From assembly GCA_021029095.1 (NCBI GenBank), contig JAJOHG010000168.1, forward strand, positions 1 through 53,845: a DNA stretch of 53,845 bases, written 5' to 3'. This DNA is from Phellopilus nigrolimitatus (lineage: Eukaryota > Basidiomycota > Agaricomycetes > Hymenochaetales > Hymenochaetaceae). A model generated the notes under the pieces. It saw only the letters and a program-made list of their open reading frames with translations, did no database searches and was not told the DNA's origin. Shown one piece after another: positions 1-9,958 of the stretch; position 1 is the first letter of the stretch, and every line of letters starts with the position of its first letter. Both the position numbers and the translations under genes were made by a program.

Positions 1-362
1 ACTCTGCTGACAGAAATAGAGTAGTCCAAGTCACCCGCGAGTCTTGCCGTCTTTCGTGGGGGGTTCCAGTGTTTGCAGTCTTTCTTTGTCTTGGGTGGAA
101 AATTCAGAAGATCGACTATATCCAATAACGAAATGGTCAACATTCGTAGACGTGTTTTGAAACCTTCGCAGCGGCAAAAAACGATCGCAGAAAGAACAGT
201 ATCATGCTTGAGGGCGTTAGGGTTAGTTAGGCTTCCGAGCGTTCGTATTCGCATTCATATTCAATCTGGAAAATACAGTTGTTATACACTTCTCCACAAG
301 CCCTTCATCGCAGTCAAAATTCTCCGACAGAACAAATTTCGCTTCGCCTCTGGCGCGTCTTC

Positions 363-1718
363 TCAAGCCAGCCCCGGCGTCTCCGCGATGCGGTACACGA
401 GCTTCGCGCCGTGCACCTTGTCGGCCTTCAGCAGCGCGAGGCCCTCGTCGACGCCCGCGAGCCCCTTGGGCACGAGCTGCACGCGGTTCGGCCGGAACGG
501 CGCAGGGTTGCCCGCGCCGGGCGCGAGGTACGCCGCGATCTGGCGCGAGAAGCGCGCAGCGACTGCCACACGCACACGCGCACGCACACGTCAGAGCCGT
601 CGCAGCACGGAGAAGAAGAAGAAGAAGAAGAAGAAGAAGAAGAGGGGACGCACACGCCTCGTCCGTCTTGTGGGCCGTGTCGACGTACGTCATAAAGGTC
701 GATACGCCCGCGGGGAGGCGCGCGCGTGTCTCGTCCGCGAGCGGGAGGACGAGCACTATCTTCGCCTGCCCGCCGGGCGCAGCCGCTGCGAGTGCGCGCG
801 CGAGGGCCAGCGTGGACGTGCCGTTGGTGATCGCGTCGAACGCGGTGGCGACGGGCCGTCCGCCGAGCGCCGCGACGAGTGCGTCTCCCTATTGCCGGTG
901 GGTGAGGTGTGATTTAAGAAATGAATGAATAGACACGTAAATGGGCCGAGGAACGGGCACTTACGAGGGCGGCCTCGTCCTTGTGTGCGCGGTAGTCCAC
1001 AACGACATCGGCGCCGAGGGACGCGACGTAGTCGCCCGACGCGCCGGCGACGGCGACGACGAAGAGCCCCGCGCGCTTTGCGAGCTGCACAGCGTACGCG
1101 CCGACAGACGTGGATGCCCCGTAGACGATGATGGCATTTCCGGAGCCTGCATCGTTTCAATCGTCAATCATAATACGTCTGAGAATGCAGCTGTGACGCA
1201 CTGGGGGCGGGGGCGGCGGCCGGTGCGGGTGGCTCGGGCAGGTCGAGATCGACAAAGAGCCCGATCGCGGCTGTGAGCACAGCCAGCGGCAGCGTCGCGG
1301 CCTCCTCGAAGCTCGTGGAGTCGGGCAGCGGGATCGTCGTCGACGCGGGCGTGAGGGTGTACTGCGCGTACGCGCCATACTATCGAAGAACAACGGTATG
1401 TCAATAAGATCAAATTAAATTAAACGAAGCGCGGACCTTGTTCTCCTTCGTCTCCAACTTCGTGAACGCGGCGATGCGCTCGCCGCCCTTGTACTCGGTG
1501 ACGCCGGGGCCGACGGCGGCGACGAAGCCGGCGATGTCGTTGCCCTCGATGTACGAGTGGTTGTTCTGCCACTCGGGATACTTCCAGTCCTTTGGATTGG
1601 ACGCGACGGCGACGTTCTGGACGAGGACCTCGCCCGGGCCGGGGGCGGGCACGGGGAGCGACTGGAGCTTGCCGCCGAATAGGCCGAGCTGGGTGCTGGG
1701 GAGGGATGCTGCTGACAT
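363..1718 (-). CDS. MDR-family (zinc-type) alcohol dehydrogenase / enoyl reductase-like protein
   Basis: Five exons on the minus strand (1437-1718, 1202-1379, 965-1146, 654-888, 363-562) give a 358-residue product. The N-terminal GroES-like half begins MSAASLPSTQ and contains the EGNDIAGFVAAVGPGV signature of medium-chain dehydrogenases/reductases. The C-terminal half holds the Rossmann motif IIVYGASTSVGAYAVQLA and a DYRAHKD segment after the third beta strand. No structural zinc cysteine cluster is visible, so it resembles the fungal quinone/enoyl-reductase-like branch (NADPH-dependent reduction of an enone or enoyl substrate; substrate unknown). All junctions keep frame; exons 2 and 4 end in phase 1. 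The last intron holds a (GAA)n tract. Fragments of paralogous copies lie at 7.7-8.1 and 12.2-12.5 kb. Family assignment is firm, substrate is not. Confidence 0.88.
610..643. repeat. (GAA)n microsatellite inside the dehydrogenase intron
   Basis: About eleven perfect GAA units, next to a CA/GC-rich dinucleotide patch, lie wholly in the last intron (563-653) of the minus-strand dehydrogenase. On the sense strand this is a TTC pyrimidine tract upstream of the acceptor. Confidence 0.9.
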
Positions 1719-1761
1719 TGTAGTGGTGTTTTTGTTAAGGTGCGCGTTAAGCAGCGGCCTC

Positions 1762-1767
1762 TTTATA
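1762..1767 (-). promoter_or_regulatory. TATA box of the dehydrogenase gene
   Basis: TATAAA read on the minus strand, about 45 bases upstream of the start codon at 1718. Position and sequence fit a fungal core promoter. Confidence 0.5.
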
Positions 1768-2312
1768 CATAGTTGATGCGATCTTTAAAATAAATGTATC
1801 TTTCTAAGAAGGGGGATAGTATTACTAACGGGATGAGCTTGAGCTTACAGTTGATGCACAGGCTTGATGATAGCGTCCATTGGCCGCGGTGACATTTTTC
1901 TAGACCATGCCCGCCCATTCCCGCCTTATCCACGAATTTGTGTAGCACGAGCAAGTGTGACGATTGACGCTGGGGATACAGGTAAGCCGTCAACAATTCG
2001 AAGTGGCGGTACATCACGGATCGAACAATACCGATCAAACTGGTGCCGGATCAAACTGGTGCGATCCGTTCAGCTAGGAACAATTCCAAGCCTCCTTGAT
2101 CAAAATCAGTATGTACCCTTCTCTCGAGCAAGTTCAAATGCAGATTGCTTCAGAGAAATTGAGCTGACAAATGCTATCCTGCAGGCTGCCCGGCAATGTG
2201 CACTTCTCTGCTTGTGCATCTTTCCTCTCTTTGCATTAAATTGTCTGCAATGGTCAGTGGCATGACACCCAATGAGTTCCAACCACCTACTATATGGCCC
2301 ATTTGTGTTCCA
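1768..2312. other. Intergenic region, divergent promoters
   Basis: No gene recognised. The right part (about 2180-2312) is a decayed version of the long upstream block shared by members C and D of the small-protein family further right (TTGCAT... and GTGGCATG... segments align in order). Confidence 0.5.
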
Positions 2313-2383
2313 CCAAGGAGCAACAAAGCCTGCCCCAGTGCAAATGTAGTTCTTCGCAATGTTGTAGTGCAGCACTATATAAA
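2313..2383 (+). promoter_or_regulatory. Conserved promoter module, copy A
   Basis: A GGAGCAACAAAGCCTGCCCC block, a GTGCAAATG block, GCAATGTTGT and GCAGCACTATATAAA occur here in the same order and spacing as at 9889-9958 (minus), 21160-21230 and 25482-25552. The TATATAAA box is 2376-2383, about 150-160 bases before the ATG. A CTTTCAGAGCA block and CAACAACAG leader follow. Confidence 0.8.
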
Positions 2384-2536
2384 GTAGCTCAGTCTGTTGC
2401 TTTCAGAGCACCAGAACACAGACTTGCTTACAGCACAACAACAGAAAGTATGCTCACAACAATCAAAGAAAGGTGATTTTTTCTTGTTGATTTTCAAGTC
2501 TGTCTGGGTGCTTACACCTTCCATCATGTGCACAGA

Positions 2537-3187
2537 ATGGCGTCTGAAGAACAGTCTCAACAACTGCTTGACACGATGTCTGTTTCAGAGCTTGCAGCTC
2601 TGGCTGAGATGCTCACAGCCAAGGCTCAACAACAGTCCCAACAACTGCTTAACCAGTCTGTTTACCTTGTCTTTGGTGCCAAGTCACCGGAAGATAACAA
2701 CAACAGGACTATATGGCTCATGTCCACAGGAAACTACAATGAGTCCACAAGAGGCAAAATAATGTGCCGGCTCTACGAATGCAAATGCACGTCTAAGGGC
2801 ATCTATCCTAAAGAGCCGCTTATGCGAAACACAAACGTGAAGATGCTGCATGCAGACGAGACCATCCGGCTCCACTGTGCCCTCTGGCTCAACAAATGCA
2901 TTCTCACAACAGCGGACGACTCTGTGAATTTGATGTTCAATAGCTTGGCTGATGCCTTTGATGCCCCGTGCACATCGTCCGGTGCGTGGCTTGCAAAGTG
3001 GCTCCAGCAGCCAGAGGTTGCCCGCATCCTCGCATTCGACCTGGGCCTGCAGGATCCTAAGCTGGCAGATGCTATTGTGCGCGCGGTGTTTTTGCACGGA
3101 AACGCGCCGCGTGCCGATGGGCAGCGCATCTCCGCACTGGCGCCGCTCGTGCATGCCTGTTTCCGGCGGAGTGCCCGTGCAGTGTAA
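2537..3187 (+). CDS. Variable small-protein family, member A (unknown function)
   Basis: Single-exon reading frame of 216 residues starting MASEEQSQQLL. No domain is recognised and there is no signal peptide. It shares two blocks with members B, C and D: an N-terminal VYLVFGAKSPE...RTIWLM block and a C-terminal block HGNAPRADGQRISAL. A middle motif LHADETIRLHCALWLNK matches the LHRAIRL motif of the others. The N terminus carries a glutamine-rich QQSQQLL repeat absent from B-D. The start was chosen because the CAGAATG context aligns with B and C. An upstream ATG at 2526 lies in another frame because of a two-base difference from the paralogues. It lies downstream of promoter module A and next to the intact dehydrogenase. 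Function unknown. Confidence 0.75.
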   Translation: MASEEQSQQLLDTMSVSELAALAEMLTAKAQQQSQQLLNQSVYLVFGAKSPEDNNNRTIWLMSTGNYNESTRGKIMCRLYECKCTSKGIYPKEPLMRNTNVKMLHADETIRLHCALWLNKCILTTADDSVNLMFNSLADAFDAPCTSSGAWLAKWLQQPEVARILAFDLGLQDPKLADAIVRAVFLHGNAPRADGQRISALAPLVHACFRRSARAV

Positions 3188-3563
3188 AGGCCGGTGGACA
3201 GGTCGGCCTACGTACATGTATGCTTATCTATGGGTTATGTAATATGATAAATTTTAAGATGCACTGGTTCATTTGTTCAGTAGCTCTGATTTACTGTAAG
3301 AATTCGAAATCCATTATGGTCAGATTTCATCTGGGCATACATGCAAACAGACAAGCTTGAGAGCCAGGGAAAGAAGGGCGCAGGAAACTATCACAACCAT
3401 AAAAATAGATAATGATTACAAGCTACATACCCCTGCGGGTATGACTTTGTACGCTACATATCTGTGTGTACAGGGGACAATGAGTGATGAATTTATAAGA
3501 CAAAAAGAGATCGAACCATAAAAAGTAATAACTTGTCACGCTATGCGCTCAATTTCATCGAAA
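3188..3563. other. Intergenic region
   Basis: AT-richer spacer between the convergent family member A and the minus-strand hypothetical locus. I see no gene or clear repeat. Confidence 0.5.
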
Positions 3564-4066
3564 TCATCTAGAGCCGCTCACACCGAACAGCTCATGCACG
3601 CACGCGTTCTGGTCCACTTTTTGGCGATGCCACCAGATGCAGTTGAGCGAGGTCGCGCAAAGCTGCTCCAGCTGTTCCACGTTGAGCTTCTGTTTCGCTG
3701 ACGTATTTAGCTTCGAGCTCGGTAAGGAGCGTCTCGTCGACATGGAATGAAGATGGAGGGCTGGGTGTCCGCGGGCATTCAATTTCCATCGGAACAGAAC
3801 TAGCTTCTTCCTGAAGTGGTTCTGGCTTGATGAGTAGTGGAGGATCCACATCAGGAAACGGCGGGGTCCGACGGTGGGCGGGTACAGGCGAAACTTGGGT
3901 CAAGAAGGATATTAGATGGTTCAGTATTGTCAGCAGGCTGCGTATGCGGATCGGAATCTACGACATTATCCGTAAGGAGGTTCTGTTCAAAGCCAACGGA
4001 GGACGAAGAAGCGGCTGGTAGACTATTCGAAGGCTCTGCAGCAATAAGACCTTGAACTGACGGCAA
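3564..4066 (-). pseudogene. Possible broken hypothetical gene
   Basis: Three overlapping minus-strand frames read as consecutive pieces of one protein. The first has SSSVGFEQNLLTDNVVDSDP, the second HVDETLLTELEAKY, and the third SAKQKLNVEQLEQLCATSLN, ending IWWHRQKVDQNACVHELFG. Moving between frames needs a shift near 3905 and another near 3700. No intron with usable GT/AG signals explains either. The last piece has coiled-coil or HTH-like helix composition. Family not recognised. It is divergent from the carboxylesterase. It may be a decayed gene, or a real one with mis-read bases. Confidence 0.35.
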
Positions 4067-4311
4067 TCATACGAAGTTGATTTGGTCTTGGCCTTGGGCT
4101 CGGGCTCAGTCTCCCACTTCTTCCGACTGCACGGCAATGATCGTTTACAGACGCCTCAAATCTCAGCCCACTTTCTATGCATGCTCGTCCCTTTTTGTCG
4201 ACATTAGAATGGGCTCCAATGATCACGCGGCCTCGCGAAAACACCTGTGTCGTCGGCCGCTCACGTATTTCTTGTGAGTCACAGATAGGTGATATGAATC
4301 CTCTGAAGGGG

Positions 4312-4319
4312 TATAAATA
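4312..4319 (+). promoter_or_regulatory. TATA box of the carboxylesterase
   Basis: TATAAATA about 90 bases upstream of the start codon at 4409. Confidence 0.6.
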
Positions 4320-4408
4320 GCTTGTGTGTGAATATCGCACTTTTGTCCTGCAAAGGTCGGTTTAAAGGGAGTTGAGCGTTGTGGAGTTTTTGACCCGGAG
4401 AGGACACA

Positions 4409-6748
4409 ATGCCGCTTGTTGCATATGCCCTCGTCTCCATACTCTTGACTCTCGCCCGCTTCGCTGCGTCCCTCCCCGTGGTTCAACTGGGGAACACAAC
4501 ACTGCTTGGCGCAGCTTTTCCGGGATTGCAACAAGAGTTCTTCGGCGGTGAGTCTAACTATTCGCAGTGTTGAGATAATTGAGTCTAGTTTATATTAAAT
4601 TCTTTTTATTGTATTTGTTCAAGGAATACCATTTGCCGAGCCTCCCGTTGGAAATTTGCGCTTTGCGCCTCCCGTTGCGAAACTAACTCCTGGCGTCGCG
4701 GAACTCAACGCGAGTCAATTTGGCGCAGCTTGTTCTCAGGTAAGTATTAGTCCTATACACAAACCTAATAAAATGATATGAGTTTGCAATCTGCATCTGC
4801 AGCTAGAGTTAGGGTCAAACGCGTCAGCCCCGGACGTGTCAGAAGACTGCCTTACGATTAATGTCTTTCGTCCGGCATCGCTGAATTTGACCACGGGAAA
4901 TGGGATACCGGTCATGGCGTGGGTCTATGGTGGAGGGTTTCTCGGTATGCTCTTCACTGTTTTACTTTGTATCTTGGTTGCGTCGATTAACAATCCAATG
5001 CGCTCGTAGATGGGTTCGCGTCAACTTTTAATGCGAGCGCGATCGTGCTGCAGAGCATCGAGAGGGTTATTAGTTGTGCTCTATTCTGTTCTGTACAACG
5101 CAGTTAACGAAAATTCTTTCAGGGCACTCCAATCATCTATGTTAATTTTAACTACCGCCTCGGACCTCTTGGGTTCCCTCAGGGCACCGAGGCTGAACAA
5201 AGAGGTGCACTTAATCTAGGTAACAAGGACGTATTAGCGGCGTTGCAATGGGTGCGCGAGAATATAGGTGCATTCGGGGGTGATAAGGAAAAAGTCCGAC
5301 ATTTCTTTATGACTATTTTACTTCTCTCTACTGACTATCACTCCTATTTTTTTCGTTATTGTTGAGTAGGTTACCGTTTTCGGCGAAAGTGCCGGGTCCA
5401 TTATTATTTCTCAGCTGCTCCTCGACCCAAATTTTGACCTTGCGAGAGCTGCAGTATGTCAATTCGCCTTTGAATCGAAGACCGTCGTCAAATGATGCAT
5501 GTTACATATCTCTGTCCTGCAGATACTCGAATCAGGTTCTGTTGCGACCGCTCCGCTCTTTAATGCTTCCCGGCGCGACCCGGACTGGCAGCTTTTTGCA
5601 TCTGTTGTGCCCGAGTGTGCAGACGCTGCCGTTGGTGACACATTCGACTGTCTGCGTTCCGCAAGCTTCGAGACGATAGTGAATGCGTCGAATGTCGCGC
5701 TCAGTCTTATACAAGAGGAGTTTCCATTCCTACCTGTCATCGACGGGCCTGGCGGCATTATTCCCGATCTTCCGTCAAAGCTCTTCCCGAATGGCCAATT
5801 TGCACACATACCATTCATTGCTGGGACAAATTTAGACGAAGGTAAGCACTGAGAACCAGCAAATGAGGCTGCAGTTCTCTTCATTCTCACTGAATTATAC
5901 GACCTCTTCTGTACTTTAGGCACTCTGTTCATCCCACCGACGCTCAACTCATCCGCGCTGCTCAGCACGTGGCTCGTTGCAAATACAACTCCGACCACTG
6001 TGCCTCCGGCGAAGTACCATGCAGTGATCGACACCATACTGGAGCTCTACCCAGATGTCCTCGCGCTCGGCTCTCCTTTTGGCACAGGAAATGATACATT
6101 TGGGTTGAACAGCGAATTCAAGCGCGCGAGCGCGGTCCAGGGCGATATTAGCTTCCAATCCCTCCGTCGCGAGTGGACACAGGCGGCGAGCCTGCAAGGC
6201 GTGAAGGTATTCGCATACTTGTTCACGGACCCGCAGACGTCATCCGGAGCGCCCCAACTAGGAGGTAAGCGCCCACTTCCCAGTCAGATTCGAAAGTTGA
6301 ACGCCCTCATAACTTGTTTCCTGTCCAGTTTCTCATGGTTCTGAGATTGCGTATGTGTATGGGATAGCGCCGAATGGTCCTGCGTCAGTCACGTTGAGCC
6401 ACAACATGATCGACTTACTGGGTATCGTTTGCGAATAGCCTCGATCCGAATGACGACCACGGAAACACGACACGTGAGCGGATTTGAATTGCAAATCTAT
6501 GAAGATATCGAAAACTTACAGACGTTCCGTTAAATCTTGTTCAGGCACTCTTTGGGCGCAATATACACCGACCTCAGAGGTATGTTATGCTGTGTTCTAC
6601 GTATTTTGTTTAGATGCCAGTTGGTTGAGCTCTTGCTTTTTAGTCGGTTCTTGAGTTGAACGGAGAGAATTTGACGATGATACCTGACACGTACCGGGAA
6701 AAGCAAATTTCGTTCTTGAATGCCCATCCACTAGCTATCCGCCACTAG
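4409..6748 (+). CDS. Secreted type-B carboxylesterase/lipase, frameshifted near the C terminus
   Basis: Eleven exons: 4409-4547, 4624-4739, 4803-4944, 5010-5065, 5123-5293, 5370-5453, 5523-5841, 5920-6264, 6329-6473, 6545-6579, 6644-6748. A signal peptide (MPLVAYALVSILLTLARF) precedes the family hallmarks: PFAEPPVG near the start, EDCLTINVFRP, the oxyanion region VYGGGF, nucleophile elbow VTVFGESAGS (Ser about 215), acid GTNLDEGT (Glu about 342) and SHGSEI (His about 460). It hydrolyses carboxylic esters outside the cell; substrate unknown. In exon 9 one extra T in GACTTACTGG (6415-6416) breaks the frame after NMID, giving a stop near 6436. The next frame continues as normal family sequence (WVSFANSLDPNDDHG, then WAQYTPTSE, then the C-terminal tail), so length would otherwise be about 550, usual for the family. 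The fifth intron has a weak GTCCGA donor. Recent pseudogene or base-call error. Confidence 0.85.
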
Positions 6749-7149
6749 CTTGAGACTGGAGCTTTTGCATACACCGTCTCCTTCCTCGGCCAGACATCAC
6801 TGTTTTCTATCTTTGTTGAGCCACAGTTGTTTTTTTCTCCGTTAAGGGCCGAGAGCCCGCGCAAGCTTCTTCACGACGAATCGCGTGCTGGATTGTGAAT
6901 CAAGGGCTGTATCAAATGGGTGGTTGTTCACTGCACAGAGACTATGTACGCAGCCATGCTGAAATGAAATGAGTTCGCGTTATGTGCTATTCGATGCTGA
7001 CTAAACTATGCATCAAGTTATGCACCGGTGAGAAGAAATTTGTACCAGCCTGAATTAAGGTGACTGATGGTGTCTCCCTTTCATTTATTTTCGAATACTG
7101 GATGGTGAACGTATTTGCGCAGTATATGTTTGTCTGAATATGTCCCTAC
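6749..7149. other. 3' flank of the carboxylesterase
   Basis: No gene seen. Probably 3' untranslated sequence followed by AT-rich spacer. Confidence 0.5.
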
Positions 7150-7480
7150 GTACGTTTTCTGTTGAGTTTTCTGTTCAGTAGCGCGTCTGCTTGATTCTAT
7201 GACAAATCCGCTTTTCGACGAGCCGCGGCACAGACGTGCCACTCCTTCGCTGTCCATGTCCATGTCCATGTCTACGCGGCCACGACCGCGCTGTGCAGGA
7301 GCTGCAGCTGTGTGCGCGACAGAACATCCTGGAACCGGGCAGCGCGCCGCATGTCTTATTATTGTTTCTAGAGACTTGGAGGATCACACGCGCCGTGCCT
7401 GCAACGCAGGCTGGAGTCCGCAGTCGGTGGAGCCAAGCAAGTGCAGGGAGTTCGGTAAGCACGCTCAGACAGACAGCGGA
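7150..7480 (-). pseudogene. Highly decayed zinc-finger last-intron/exon fragment
   Basis: On the minus strand the segment around 7400-7480 keeps the TCTGTCTGTCTG...GCTTACCGAACTC arrangement. In the zinc-finger gene and its copy this immediately precedes the acceptor of the last exon. The coding part after it no longer reads as a zinc finger. It lies beside a dehydrogenase fragment just as at 12.1-12.5 kb. Confidence 0.35.
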
Positions 7481-7689
7481 GCAAAAGAAATATCAACAGC
7501 GATAGCAATATCGCGGCATTATTATTACATTCGTACAAAGCACCCTTTCTGCTACACACCGTCTTCGCCCTTCCAGTTCCAAACCAAAGCGTATGCCGCG
7601 GTCTGGCGCGCGAAGTGCGCGCAGACTGTTTACCCAGCAAACACAGAAGAGTGAGTAAAATTACAAGCAGGGACGAGAGGAGAGGAAGG

Positions 7690-7830
7690 GAGGGGGATGA
7701 CACGCCTCGTTCGCGCCGAACGCCGTCCCAACGTACGTCTCGACGAAGTCCACGCCCGGCGGCGCCGCTCAGCGAGTCTCGTCGGAGAGCGCGAGCACAT
7801 ACGTCACAACGCCCGGCTGGCCCGTAGTCC
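7690..7830 (-). pseudogene. Dehydrogenase gene fragment (minus part)
   Basis: Minus-strand reading VVTYVLALSDETR, then APPGVDFVETYVGTAFGANEA, corresponds to the segment of the intact dehydrogenase at about 660-760 (KIVLVLPLADETR, VSTFMTYVDTAHKTDEA). No full gene surrounds it. Confidence 0.6.
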
Positions 7831-7904
7831 CACGGCTGCGGGGCGAGCGGCACTGCTGGCGCCGCTGTGTGGAGGCAGAGGAGACGCAGGCGGCGGTGGG
7901 CCGG

Positions 7905-8100
7905 GCGACTACGTCCAGTCCTACAGCACGGACGCTGTCCTCGCAAGCACAAGGACGCAGCCGCCTGGGGCGCTCCACCCCTCCCTCTCCCGTCAGACCT
8001 CTCTAACCCCCTTGTGGTGCCACAGGAGGAGGCGCTCGTCGCCGCCTTCAACGCGGTTACAGAGGGGTCCTCGACGCTCACTCTCGCGCGGACGGCCCCG
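7905..8100 (+). pseudogene. Dehydrogenase gene fragment (plus part)
   Basis: Plus strand reads YVQSYSTDAVL, then EEALVAAFNAVTEGSSTLTL, then ARTAPGG. This matches the intact gene's ASLGADVVVDYRAHKD and VATAFDAITNGTSTLALARA. It belongs immediately upstream of the 7690-7830 fragment in the gene but lies on the opposite strand, so an inversion has split this relic. Confidence 0.6.
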
Positions 8101-8230
8101 GGTGGCTGCCATATCCTCAGTACGCTTCAGCAAGTCCAGCGCTGTGGTCGCCGTTCCCTCCACACGTTCCTCGCCGTAAGTATCTCATTTAAACATTTAT
8201 CTCTGCTCTTCGGCCGCTGAATAAGTCGAC

Positions 8231-9286
8231 CTGCTATGATACAGGACAAACAGGCGCGCCAGCGTCCGTTTCTCCCGGCCGAGCCATGCCTCCCATAATC
8301 GCAGACGCTGACGATGGAGCTGGTGCATGCGTGATCGTTTCGTCGCTTTGGTGTCTGAACGCTGTGTCCGTTGTTGTAACAGCGGGTATGGAAATGTAGA
8401 AGATACGAATTTAGATAGTAAGCGTAGGAGATGCGTGTCTACTCTTGCGCTGTATCTGTCTGACGATCGAATTGCTTGAGCGACGCTTTCTGGAATTTTT
8501 CCCGATGCAGATATGTACCGTTGACGGTCCAAATTAAGTTTCTACGCGCGACCGTTGTTTCTCTTACCATCTGTGCTATGGATACTCCTGGCTCTCTATC
8601 TTTTCTTATCAATGTAGATGAATGGACGCCCACCTAGCCTAGGGTGTTCTCCAACTGGAACAGGCTCGTTTTCAAACTGGACAAGCACTTCCCAATCCAC
8701 TCTAACTCGCGATCCCGGTTTTCACGACAAGCACTTGGCAAACCATCTCACGCTCCTGAAACCCCCCGTCTCCGCAAGTCCGAGCTCATGCTGTCATATC
8801 AATCGACATGAATGTTGAGTTGCGGGCCATGACACTTGGCTACGATGTCCACGGCGTGTGGATACGCGCCGCACGAGCACGCACATGCTAACGGCGCAGA
8901 GTGTACCTTCAGTGCATCCTTTCTGCCCTACAGTCAAACCTCACATACTGCATAAAGGTCGGCGGAAGGGTCACTCTGCTTTGTATTTAGAGGTTATGCG
9001 ACGCGAAAAACTCGAACCAAAGGATTAGGCTACGTCATACAGCGTTGCAGCCCCGAAGGCAACCGCCCTCACAAAGGATGAATCTCGACGAAGAATCCTT
9101 TACTTAGATGCGCGTGTGGCACAACCGTTTTTAACTGACTTACAATCAACATTGCAATTAACTAACACGATTATAACATGTTTGTATTCCTCGTGCCAAA
9201 TTAGAACAGGACTACAATCTACATGCAATTATTCTCTGCCAAAACCAGAATATCCAAAAAAGCCATCATTGCCGCCTCCAGCACTT
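8231..9286. other. Non-coding part of the left arm
   Basis: No intact gene. Sequence matches 22030-22780 in inverted orientation. The encoded string DKHLANHLTLLKPP is kept in both copies, so this may be a relic of an unrecognised gene. From about 9010 to 9286 it is the 3' flank of family member B. Confidence 0.5.
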
Positions 9287-9739
9287 CTAATTGATGCTGT
9301 CCTGAACTACCTGCTCCAGTGTCTTAATGCGCGGGCCAGTGGTGTGTGGCTCATCCCCATAGTCGAGCACCGCGTTCTTGATCAGTACCTCCAGCACATT
9401 GTTGCTCAGGTTCCCAATTCTATTGGTGAAAACCGGAAAATCGAAGTATGGTGTGACCCACTTGAAGTTAAATTTGTTAGTGCCTTTCCTGAACTTGACG
9501 GCACGGTGCAGACCGACTGACGGGTCTGCGCGCAGGCCGGCCACGTCCGCGCCTTTCAGTTCCGAATTGTGCAGCTGTATGCTGCCGTATTCGCGTTTGA
9601 AATTGTAGAGCCTGCACAAGCCCCATTTATCGGCCTCCGCGAACCATATTTTCCTCTTGCCGTCTCCTGGAGACTCTGTGCCAAAGATAAGGAAGGAACA
9701 GTCTCGGTCAAGCTGCTCTTGAGATGACATTCTGAGCAT
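9287..9739 (-). CDS. Variable small-protein family, member B (unknown function)
   Basis: Single-exon frame of 150 residues starting MLRMSSQEQL (or nine bases later at MSSQEQ). It carries the family's N-terminal block CSFLIFGTESPGDGKRKIWF, a middle motif GLHRAVKFRK and the C-terminal block DEPHTTGPRIKTLEQV. The region between the middle and C-terminal motifs is shorter than in A, C and D and its sequence is different (FKWVTPYFDFPVF). No signal peptide, membrane segment or known domain is seen. It sits in the left inverted arm at the position where member C sits in the right arm. The flanks of B and C are far more alike than their coding regions. Transcription would start from the conserved TATA box at 9889-9896. 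Function unknown. Confidence 0.72.
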   Translation of the reverse strand: MLRMSSQEQLDRDCSFLIFGTESPGDGKRKIWFAEADKWGLCRLYNFKREYGSIQLHNSELKGADVAGLRADPSVGLHRAVKFRKGTNKFNFKWVTPYFDFPVFTNRIGNLSNNVLEVLIKNAVLDYGDEPHTTGPRIKTLEQVVQDSIN

Positions 9740-9811
9740 CACGGCCAAAGGTGTAAGCGCCCAAACAGACTCCAGTGCCAATGAGAAATACTCACATTTC
9801 TCTTGTGGGTC

Positions 9812-9838
9812 TTTGTTGTTGTTGTTGTTGTTGTTGTT
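9812..9838 (-). repeat. (CAA)n tract in the leader of member B
   Basis: Eight to nine CAA units read on the minus strand, between the TATA box and the start codon. The other members have short CAACAA runs at the same place, so this is an expansion of a shared leader element. Confidence 0.8.
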
Positions 9839-9888
9839 CTGTAAGTAAGTCTGTGCTCTGATGCTCTGAAAGCAGCAGACTGGGCAGG

Positions 9889-9958
9889 TTTATATAGTGC
9901 TGCACCACAACATTGCGCTGAATCACATTTGCACTGGGGCAGGCTCTGTTGCTCGAGC
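9889..9958 (-). promoter_or_regulatory. Conserved promoter module, copy B
   Basis: Reverse complement carries GAGCAACAGAGCCTGCCCC, GTGCAAATG, GCAATGTTGT and GCAGCACTATATAAA in the shared order. TATATAAA is 9889-9896 (minus), 150 bases before the start at 9739. Confidence 0.8.

Noticed and set aside
211..230. TTAGGG-like motif suggesting telomere proximity
   Set aside because: Only one full unit with one partial neighbour; not a telomeric array.
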